Source: Bacteroidia bacterium
Lineage (GTDB): Bacteria > Bacteroidota > Bacteroidia > Bacteroidales > VadinHA17
Assembly: GCA_026391475.1 (NCBI GenBank)
Contig: JAPLED010000021.1
Span: 1-32,209 of the forward strand
Length of the DNA stretch: 32,209 nt
Direction: 5' to 3'
Position numbers and translations under genes: made by a program. The stretch's first letter is position 1, and each line of letters starts with the position of its first letter. Shown here in pieces: positions 23,358 through 29,692 of the stretch. The notes under the pieces are model-generated. The model did not search any database. It saw only the letters and a list, made by a program, of their open reading frames with translations, and had not been told where the DNA came from.

Positions 23358-23434
23358 CTTGTAATACTTATCGAGTGAATGTTCTATTGAATATCTGTTT
23401 TTGAAAGGCCATGTTTATATTAATTGACATAAAA

Positions 23435-23989
23435 TTAAAAACTATATCCAAAACTTATTCCAGCCCATGGGAAAGCCATAAATCTAGCATCCTTCGCTAT
23501 AGGTATTGACAAACATGGAGTAAATCCTATACGGAAAATCAAACCTTTCTTCTTCTGATACCTGTATCCAACATTTCCAAACAGCATTATGCTTGACAAA
23601 CCTGAATATGTTCCAATGAAAGGACCTAAACCGCCTCCCAGTTCAAGCCTATGTCTTTTTCCTTTTAAATAATAACACATAACAGATGGCAAAAACAATG
23701 ATTGTTCGTTTCCTTCCGAATCAAACCAATAAGAAATACCAATGCTTACTGCAAAATTTTCTCTCTTTCTGAAATCTATATTTAAAGAAGGTATGAATTT
23801 ACCTCCTAATTCTATATAAAGAGATGTAGACGGGACCCAATCGTATTTTATAGCAAAAGTCTTTAAAGTATCGTTTCTTGCATGATCTCCCACGGGTGTT
23901 GCTAAAGTACCATTATCATTCTCTTTTGCCTGCAATTGAACAGAAACGAAAATGATAAATCCGAAAATGAATTTTATTAAAGTTTTCAT
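23435..23989 (-). CDS. Small outer-membrane beta-barrel protein
   Basis: 184 residues from the internal ATG at 23989, which gives a normal signal peptide (MKTLIKFIFGFIIFVSVQLQ, cleaved after AKA-type site). A longer frame opens at 24043 but that ATG lies inside the attC boundary sequence and would put 18 charged residues before the signal, so I prefer 23989. The mature protein has alternating aromatic strands (HRLELGGGLGPFIGTYSGLS) and ends FAWAGISFGYSF-like with a terminal Phe. No defined family. Confidence 0.7.
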   Translation of the reverse strand: MKTLIKFIFGFIIFVSVQLQAKENDNGTLATPVGDHARNDTLKTFAIKYDWVPSTSLYIELGGKFIPSLNIDFRKRENFAVSIGISYWFDSEGNEQSLFLPSVMCYYLKGKRHRLELGGGLGPFIGTYSGLSSIMLFGNVGYRYQKKKGLIFRIGFTPCLSIPIAKDARFMAFPWAGISFGYSF

Positions 23990-24047
23990 GAGTTGCCTCG
24001 TTTCTATTTTTAAATTTTTTTGTATCCGAATATTATTTCGCATAATT

Positions 24048-24183
24048 GGGCATAACGTTCGTGGCTATGAAATGTAGGGGTGTTCGGAGCTGCGTTTCTA
24101 TCCGCCGTTACTGAGCGTGATAGAGAGCACAACACTTTGCATCCCACTGAAACCCCTATATTTTATAGCCGATGTTGGGTGCT
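24048..24183 (-). repeat. attC-like site after the PKD lipoprotein
   Basis: Opening AGCACCCAAC (24174-24183), matching unit start GTTAGGTGCT (25100-25091) in 9 of 10 positions; closing GTTATGCCC (24048-24056). Arms GGCTATAAAATATAGGGG (24153-24170) and its partner at 24063-24080 pair in 16 of 18 positions. Confidence 0.75.
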
Positions 24184-24211
24184 GTTATCTTTTCTTCAAT
24201 TCTAATAATTG

Positions 24212-25018
24212 TTATTCAAAATCACAAATTACATCAACTGAACTAAAAAAACTAAAATGTATTTTAAAGATATTTAATTTAATGTCATCTTGAGTAATTC
24301 CACAACTGTTTCCTCCGGCAGCATAACTATTTTCCAAACAAAATATATTACCATTTGAATCTTTTGCCATAAGACTAAATAAATAGGCATGATTTATACC
24401 GTATTGACCATAAGGAAATTGAACAAAACTTTTATCAATTATAAATTTTTCAGTTATTGGTATTACAATTGAATGATAAGTAGGCGGCGAATAATGATTA
24501 TTAATATTTTTCACAATTGATGATGTGAACAATATAGGACAATTAGGAAAAATTCCCATAGGTTCCATTGTATCACTAATATAATTTTGAATTTGAAAAT
24601 ATATATCTACAACAGAAGAAGTTGGCCAACCATTTGTGTTACTAGTGTCCCATTGAACATAATCAATCACAATTTCTTTCATAACTCTATCTAATACTAC
24701 AACTTTCTTTGAAATGGTTGACTTTTGTCCATCATTATTTTTTGTTGTTAAATTAATCGTATATGCTCCAGATTTTGAATAGGATAAAATTACTTGATTA
24801 TCTCTTGATGTCCTGCCATCTCCAAAATCCCAAAATACAGAATCTGCATTTTTAGAATTATTAAATAATGTACAAGTATCTAATGTGGCCATCTTTAAAG
24901 TTGAAATCGTGTCCCCTCGAAAACTAAAAGATGAAATCGGCTCAACTACTACTTTATCTTTATTACAACCATTAATGATTAATAGCGTAATTGCTAAAAT
25001 TAATAAATTGTTTCTCAT
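24212..25018 (-). CDS. PKD-domain lipoprotein
   Basis: 268 residues. A lipoprotein signal (MRNNLLILAITLLIINGC, lipid-modified Cys18) is followed by a PKD domain: ADSVFWDFGDGRTSRD and SYSKSGAYTINLTTKNNDGQ (W-D-F-G-D-G plus Y-x-V-x-L type strand). The C-terminal 150 residues are not recognised. It would be anchored in the outer or inner membrane and mediate binding. Single-gene cassette. Confidence 0.85.
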   Translation of the reverse strand: MRNNLLILAITLLIINGCNKDKVVVEPISSFSFRGDTISTLKMATLDTCTLFNNSKNADSVFWDFGDGRTSRDNQVILSYSKSGAYTINLTTKNNDGQKSTISKKVVVLDRVMKEIVIDYVQWDTSNTNGWPTSSVVDIYFQIQNYISDTMEPMGIFPNCPILFTSSIVKNINNHYSPPTYHSIVIPITEKFIIDKSFVQFPYGQYGINHAYLFSLMAKDSNGNIFCLENSYAAGGNSCGITQDDIKLNIFKIHFSFFSSVDVICDFE

Positions 25019-25091
25019 TATAATTGTTTTTATGTTTTATGTTTTTCAAAAATTATGCCAATAATAATATCGCATCTCTGTCCTGATAATA

Positions 25092-25154
25092 GCACCTAAC
25101 GTACAAGTATATGGCGCGTTTTTATGCGCTATATACATTGTTGTGCTTTCGTGC
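25092..25154 (-). repeat. Short attC-like site after the CPBP protease
   Basis: Only about 60 bp, close to the classical 59-base size. Opening GCACGAAAGCACAAC (25140-25154), closing GTTAGGTGC (25092-25100). Arms GTATATAGCGC and GCGCCATATAC (25126-25136 and 25107-25117) enclose an ATAAAAAC loop. The opening box fits unit start GTTGTGCTTCATGC at 26033-26046 with one inserted base and one change. Confidence 0.75.
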
Positions 25155-25965
25155 TTTTCTCTTCATAAAAATCATACACATTTGCGATATGATAATTTTT
25201 GGATAATTGCTTTGTGACTCCAACTACGGCCAAAATTGATAACCACAATACCGCGTAAAATAATGCATTATCTTGAAATCCAATATATTTCCCATCAGGC
25301 AATTGGACTGCAAAAAGAAAGGTGTCATGTAAATAATGAAATATAATACCCGGTATTAGAGATTTTGTTTTGAAAGCCATGTATGTAAAAGCGATGGCAA
25401 TTAATGCGACTGAAAAAGCATCCAACAGGGAGAGAAAATCAAAATCTTTAATATGAGCTAAGCCAAATATGATAATTTGAATAATACCTGCTTTTTTATA
25501 CGATTTTGTCATACGAAAAAGCACAATCATTAAGATACCGCGATAAAAGACTTCTTCCCATATTCCGGGAGTAAGGCTAAATATGGCTTGAGCGAGGTTG
25601 ATTGTAGACTTGTCAAACACATATTTCCCAGTTAATATTGAGCCGACAAGCATTCCTGTTAAGGTTATAAATGCTGCTATAATTCCTAGCAAGACGAAAC
25701 GATATAGTTTTTGCGGGATTTTTAGGCCAATCCTTAGAATAAACTCAGTAACACTTACTTTACCAAACGGTATTTTGAACACTTTCGGAAAAAGCAGCAA
25801 TGCAGATGTGGCCGTTATGATAAAAGCTATAAATGACATTTCAAGTTTTGATAAATCGATATGCAACAGCTTTTTTAATATAAATACTATAGCAAAACCA
25901 ATGCTCGAAAATGCAATAGTTAGCGCAATTGTCCTTATGTCTTTTCTAATATTTGAAGTATTCAT
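25129..25965 (-). CDS. CPBP-family intramembrane glutamic endopeptidase (Abi)
   Basis: 278 residues with about eight membrane segments. The three catalytic motifs of the family are present: EEVFYRG with Glu137, Glu138 and Arg142; His171 in FGLAHI; and His210 followed by YLHDTF. The family (PF02517, CAAX-processing and bacteriocin self-immunity proteases) cleaves within the membrane. The last codons and TAG stop lie inside the attC-like site (AAAGCACAACAATG), so the gene's C-terminus is encoded by the recombination site. Single-gene cassette. Confidence 0.9.
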   Translation of the reverse strand: MNTSNIRKDIRTIALTIAFSSIGFAIVFILKKLLHIDLSKLEMSFIAFIITATSALLLFPKVFKIPFGKVSVTEFILRIGLKIPQKLYRFVLLGIIAAFITLTGMLVGSILTGKYVFDKSTINLAQAIFSLTPGIWEEVFYRGILMIVLFRMTKSYKKAGIIQIIIFGLAHIKDFDFLSLLDAFSVALIAIAFTYMAFKTKSLIPGIIFHYLHDTFLFAVQLPDGKYIGFQDNALFYAVLWLSILAVVGVTKQLSKNYHIANVYDFYEEKSTKAQQCI

Positions 25966-26032
25966 TTATTATACTTTTATTAATCAATATCTATTTGTTT
26001 TTGTCTAAAGCTTTATACATCAGTGATTTTTT

Positions 26033-26178
26033 GCATGAAGCACAACGGTTGGCGCTTGGCATTGTTGAGGAGGTTCGGAGTACGAATCTATCAACCGGTA
26101 AGAAAATGGCGATAGTGAAAAGAACTTGAAACCTGCCCTAAAACCCCAATAACGCTAAGCGCGTGTTGTGGGCTGTTC
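26033..26178 (-). repeat. attC-like site after the 156-residue membrane protein
   Basis: Opening GAACAGCCCACAAC (26165-26178) matches unit start GTTGTGGGCTATTC (26800-26787) in 13 of 14 positions. Closing GTTGTGCTTCATGC (26033-26046). Arms GCGCTTAGCGTTATTG and CAACAATGCCAAGCGCC pair with purine or pyrimidine transitions and one extra base. Confidence 0.75.
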
Positions 26179-26200
26179 ATTTTTATTTCTTTCTATAAAA

Positions 26201-26671
26201 TCAATCGTTCTTTTCCGAAATTTCTATCCCCTTTTCATTCCCAATTTCCAAAAGAGATTGTTTAATTTTTCTAATTGTACGATCCGAAATAAACTCCAAA
26301 TTCAATTTAATAGTTTTTTGAGTTTTTAAATCAATGTATATTTCATTAAAGTTCATTGACACTGATTTTACCAAATCCCATTTAACATTGGTTTTTCTTT
26401 GTACTCCCCAAAACTTGTATTCAATATCAGTATTTGAGATATTAATAAAACACTTTGTCCATTTAAAAATCTTTGGATTTACTTGAATAATAAGTACTAG
26501 TCCTGCGATTAAATTACAGGATAATGTTAAAATCTGACGAAAACCTAGTTTATCAAATAGGATCGTTAATAGTCCAACAATACATAATGCAATACCAATA
26601 CAAGTAAAAAATCTTTGTCTTACTTTTGAAATTTGGTAATTATCACTAAAATCAATGTGTAAATCATTCAT
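26201..26671 (-). CDS. Two-helix membrane protein with possible PH-like tail
   Basis: 156 residues. Two adjacent membrane helices (about residues 21-40 and 47-65) are followed by a soluble beta-rich domain: FINISNTDIEYKFWGVQRKT and WDLVKSVSMNFNEIYIDL read like the strands of a bacterial PH-type (bPH) domain, then a helix with IRKIKQSLLEIG. I infer the fold from strand pattern only; no function is known. Single-gene cassette. Confidence 0.6.
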   Translation of the reverse strand: MNDLHIDFSDNYQISKVRQRFFTCIGIALCIVGLLTILFDKLGFRQILTLSCNLIAGLVLIIQVNPKIFKWTKCFINISNTDIEYKFWGVQRKTNVKWDLVKSVSMNFNEIYIDLKTQKTIKLNLEFISDRTIRKIKQSLLEIGNEKGIEISEKND

Positions 26672-26791
26672 AAATTTTTTGCTTTTAAATATTCTCTTTT
26701 AGATTATCTGTCACTTATCAAGTCCATATCATATCATTAATCAAGCTCTTTTGCATTAGTAACTACCTATCAACGGAGCATTTTTTGAATA

Positions 26792-26930
26792 GCCCACAAC
26801 GGTCGAGTGTAGCAGCAGTAAGGGATTGCGGGCTTCGTCACTGTCAACCCACGCAAAAGTTGTTGAGGGGCAGGATGCTTGAATTACCACGGAAACCCTT
26901 ATTGCTGCTACACTTTGTTATGTGGCGTAC
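26792..26930 (-). repeat. attC-like site after the XRE-membrane fusion gene
   Basis: Opening GTACGCCACATAAC (26917-26930) matches unit start GTTATGTGGCATAC (27662-27649) in 13 of 14. Arms AAGTGTAGCAGCAATAAGGG (26896-26915) and its partner at 26805-26824 pair in 18 of 20 positions. Closing GTTGTGGGC at 26792-26800. Confidence 0.75.
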
Positions 26931-26937
26931 TTTATTG

Positions 26938-27534
26938 TCATTTTATAAATCTATATTTTGGGTAATAATTTACTTTCCTGTCATTGTAAATATTAATCGA
27001 GTTAATAATTGTCAGAGTCGCATTATATAAATACATTATTACAGGGAAAATCAATGGTGTAAAAAGTCTTAAAAATGAATAACCTTCAGTTACAATTGAT
27101 CTTGTCTCGTAAAATGCATATGCCATTATAGAGCTAAATCCAATGAAAAATACCATATTCCATGTAATCTGAAAATTTAAAATCTCTTTAGCAATTTCAT
27201 TTACATTACGAACTTTGTCTTTTCTTGAAATCCAGATTATCAGAGGAACAATTATCCCCAAAACAGGGAAAACCATAAAACTTAATGCAGATAGATTTAA
27301 ACTTGTCAAGAATCCTCTGTCCTCTAGTACAGTCCAGTCAATCAAGTCGTCAGGATTTACATCAAATGCAACAGATAGTCTTTTAAGCGAATCTCCTCTC
27401 GGTTCTGTTTCTCCATTTTCAATTCTTTGAATTGTTCGCAAACTTAAACCTGATTTTTCAGACAATTCTTCTTGTGAAAAACCTTTGCGATTTCTCAGCT
27501 CCTTAATTTTTTTTGCTAATTCTTTGTTCTTCAT
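26938..27534 (-). CDS. XRE helix-turn-helix protein with membrane domain (DUF4870-like)
   Basis: 198 residues. The N-terminal 65 residues are an XRE DNA-binding domain (FSQEELSEKSGLSLRTIQRI). Three to four membrane helices follow in a DUF4870-like arrangement (SALSFMVFPVLGIIVPLIIW, ILNFQITWNMVFFIGFS). Membrane-anchored XRE regulators of this type are common in Bacteroidota; the target is unknown and it might regulate its own expression. Single-gene cassette. Confidence 0.85.
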   Translation of the reverse strand: MKNKELAKKIKELRNRKGFSQEELSEKSGLSLRTIQRIENGETEPRGDSLKRLSVAFDVNPDDLIDWTVLEDRGFLTSLNLSALSFMVFPVLGIIVPLIIWISRKDKVRNVNEIAKEILNFQITWNMVFFIGFSSIMAYAFYETRSIVTEGYSFLRLFTPLIFPVIMYLYNATLTIINSINIYNDRKVNYYPKYRFIK

Positions 27535-27652
27535 TTTTATCGATTTACTAATTCAAAACAAAACTAGTCTCTACTCGTAAGGTATGTTGCGTCATGCTTA
27601 AGTCATATTTACGTCATAAGTGCTAAATGTCTAATTCCGCAGGTTTTAGTAT

Positions 27653-28018
27653 GCCACATAACGGCCCGGTGGTATGGGAAGTTGCCGTCTGTGTCAGGGT
27701 TGGCATGCGTTTTTGCAAAGTCCCGGTAAGTGGGCAGGATTTTTGTGTCACGATAAAGGTGTCCAGATGACTGAGTCCCGGTAGATGGTACGAATTTGTC
27801 ACGTCAAGATAAAATTGTCCAGATGGCGATGCAAAAACCATGACAACGGCGCGTAGGCCGGCAGCTCTATTGACTTTGTCTCGGCAGCAGGAGTAGTCAC
27901 GGTACCAAAAGTTTAATAAGTTGGATTAAACCTGATCCCATAGACTTATGGAGCTGATTACGAAGCTGTCCGGGCTGCTGAAGGCAATTACCCATACCAT
28001 CCGTGTTATAGTTAGTGG
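27653..28018 (-). repeat. Giant attC-like site (about 360 bp) with mosaic repeat loop
   Basis: Opening CCACTAACTATAAC (28005-28018) matches unit start GTTATAGTTAATGG (29320-29307) in 13 of 14. Arms CGGATGGTATGGG and CCCATACCACCG differ by one extra base. The loop is filled with mosaic repeats, including two copies of a TTGTC.CG...AA..TGTCCAGATG unit (about 27745-27826) and the 50-bp repeat at 27871-27920. Closing GTTATGTGGC at 27653-27662. No gene in 27535-28189. Confidence 0.65.
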
Positions 28019-28088
28019 TTTATTAAATCTTAGGTCAAGGAATTTGTCTTCGGAATCTCTGCGATATTCCGGATCAGGATCAAGTTAT

Positions 28089-28110
28089 CAAAGATTTCAT
28101 AAAATCTTTG
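28089..28110. other. Perfect 9-bp hairpin
   Basis: CAAAGATTT-CATA-AAATCTTTG lies between the 3' end of the 102-residue gene and the attC-like site. It has no T run on either side, so a terminator role is doubtful. Confidence 0.35.
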
Positions 28111-28189
28111 GTAGTCTCACTAGGTCAAAGCTCTAACAGAAATTATTTGAGATTGAAATTATTCCAATTAATGAGTCTGAGTTTTCTTA

Positions 28190-28498
28190 TTAAATTGAAA
28201 TCATAAGCAGGATGTTTATAACAGCGATAATGATTGTGTATAGATAAAGTGACCTGAAACTAAACTTTTCTTTTATTAAAAATATCAGTGCCATTATTGG
28301 CAAAACAAATAACATTAACAGCATAAAAAGCCACAGAATTTCATAGATTGCACCAACCACTGCAAAACGATAAACATTGATAATCTGCCCTACACTCCAG
28401 TACGCAAATACGATAATACTTAAGACAAAAAATATTTTACTTAAGCTTGAATTTTTAAAAGTGGTTACTTCTTGTGCCATGAATTTTAAATTTGTCAA
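28190..28498 (-). CDS. Small membrane protein (102 residues)
   Basis: Three hydrophobic segments (SKIFFVLSIIVFAYWSVGQI, IYEILWLFMLLMLFVLPIMA, LYLYTIIIAVINILLMISI). A start at the seventh codon (Met7, MAQEV) is equally possible. No family recognised. Third of three small membrane genes in the same cassette. Confidence 0.65.
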   Translation of the reverse strand: MTNLKFMAQEVTTFKNSSLSKIFFVLSIIVFAYWSVGQIINVYRFAVVGAIYEILWLFMLLMLFVLPIMALIFLIKEKFSFRSLYLYTIIIAVINILLMISI

Positions 28499-28540
28499 AC
28501 TGTTAATTCGATAATCTCAAAAGCTAAAAAAAATTCTGAA

Positions 28541-28765
28541 TCATTTACTTGATCTTTTCTCAGGTGACAAAAAGTAGTCATGATAAAGAATAAATGGTAT
28601 TGTAGCCAGCAGGTTCAATACCACCATTGCTACCATCCAATAAACTTTATCCCCGTCAGACAATTTAGATTTAGTTAACTTGTAAGATGCTAATGCTATT
28701 ATCGAAACATATGCAACAATTAACAGTAGAATAAATAGTTTTGGAATCAAACCAATATTTCCCAT
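28541..28765 (-). CDS. Small membrane protein, PLDc_N-like (74 residues)
   Basis: Two helices (IPKLFILLLIVAYVSIIALA and VYWMVAMVVLNLLATIPFIL) with GDK before the second and a YHDYF tail. The layout resembles the phospholipase-D N-terminal-like domain (PF13396) found as stand-alone small proteins in Bacteroidota. Function unknown. Middle gene of the three. Confidence 0.65.
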   Translation of the reverse strand: MGNIGLIPKLFILLLIVAYVSIIALASYKLTKSKLSDGDKVYWMVAMVVLNLLATIPFILYHDYFLSPEKRSSK

Positions 28766-28903
28766 TTTTATAAAATTTGGTGTAAGTTATCTAATTTATT
28801 TATGATGGAGTAAATCGATTCATATTATTGCCATTGTCTCGTCATGCGAAATTTGTCAAAGTAACCAATCCCGGTAAAAGGAGACAGTGTTCTGGTTAGT
28901 TTT

Positions 28904-29107
28904 TTATTTTATTGACTTATTGATAGTTTTAAAATCTCGTCGACCCTCCAAGATTAATGTAACTGCAATGAATCCAATAAGTAAGAACATGATGATTTTC
29001 TTACTATCTGAATGGACTTCGGTTGTAAAAAGAATGGTTAAAACAACCAAGGCAATCCACTTGAATACATAAAAAATAACTTGAATAATAACCTGCTGTT
29101 TTTTCAT
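28904..29107 (-). CDS. Small membrane protein (67 residues)
   Basis: Two helices (about residues 6-27 and 38-53) and a charged C-terminal end RRDFKTINKSIK. No family recognised. First of three small membrane genes; the spacers before and after it (29165-29255 and 28830-28886) hold related mosaic-repeat words (TTGTCTCGTCAT...AAATTGT). Confidence 0.55.
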   Translation of the reverse strand: MKKQQVIIQVIFYVFKWIALVVLTILFTTEVHSDSKKIIMFLLIGFIAVTLILEGRRDFKTINKSIK

Positions 29108-29311
29108 AATGTGAGTTTTAATAGAAATTGGGGTTTAAAATATTAAGTTAGAAATCCCGATAAATATGCACAGGTTGTCTCGTCATACATAAATTGTAAA
29201 GGTAGCTAATCTCTGTAAATGGACGAAAGTTGTCTCGACTAAGTGATTCTGCTTTTTCAGTTATAGTTAGTTGGTCAAGAAGTTGTCTAATGTGCAGAGA
29301 ATCCGCCCATT

Positions 29312-29450
29312 AACTATAACGCTTTGCCGGTATGAAACGTTGCGCATTTCGAAGTGCTTCCGTATCAGACCGTTGCTGCCGCTGATTAAATGTTATGTCG
29401 TTTAAATTTACCACTATCCGCGCAATGTTTTATGACCGGCTGTTATGTGC
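29312..29450 (-). repeat. attC-like site closing the VWA-protein cassette
   Basis: Opening GCACATAAC (29442-29450) is identical to the complement of unit start GTTATGTGC (32073-32065). Arms GCCGGTCATAAAACATTGCG (29421-29440) and the partner GCGCAACGTTTCATACCGGC at 29326-29345 pair along their whole length with one extra G and pyrimidine transitions. Closing GTTATAGTT at 29312-29320. Confidence 0.75.
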
Positions 29451-29454
29451 TGGG

Positions 29455-29692
29455 CTTATTCATTATCCAGTTATTAAGTGTCGTTTTGTCTCTGCATTAA
29501 ATTTTTGTTTTTCAGGGCATATTGTCTCTCGTGTGTCGAAGCGGGACGGGCTGGAAGGCTCTTCCCGCAATCTTAGGACTAGGTTTGGCATGCGGGATTT
29601 GCGGGATGTGCCTGACAGCAGCAGGGACGGTGAGCAATGGGTATTATTATACATCCTTTGTCTGTCATTTTTAGTACCTTCATTGAGAATTA
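29455..29692. other. GC-richer unassigned stretch in the VWA cassette
   Basis: Between the VWA stop and the attC-like site. About 29525-29640 is clearly GC-richer than its surroundings and contains short inverted words (CTTCCCGC/GCGGGA, GCGGGATTTGCGGGATG). A 105-codon plus-strand frame crosses it but begins inside the attC-like site; I do not call it a gene. It could be a decayed element. Confidence 0.3.

Noticed and set aside
24041-24043. Upstream ATG as the start of the barrel protein at 23.4 kb
   Set aside because: It lies in the cassette boundary sequence and places 18 mostly polar residues before a perfect signal peptide starting at 23989.
27623-27841. 72-codon minus-strand frame in the giant attC-like site
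   Set aside because: Composed of the spaced GTC-CGG words of the mosaic repeat and overlaps the closing box.
17547-28018. CRISPR array explanation for the regularly recurring GTCCCGG words
   Set aside because: Word spacing is irregular, the words are degenerate, there are no unique spacers of constant length and no cas genes.
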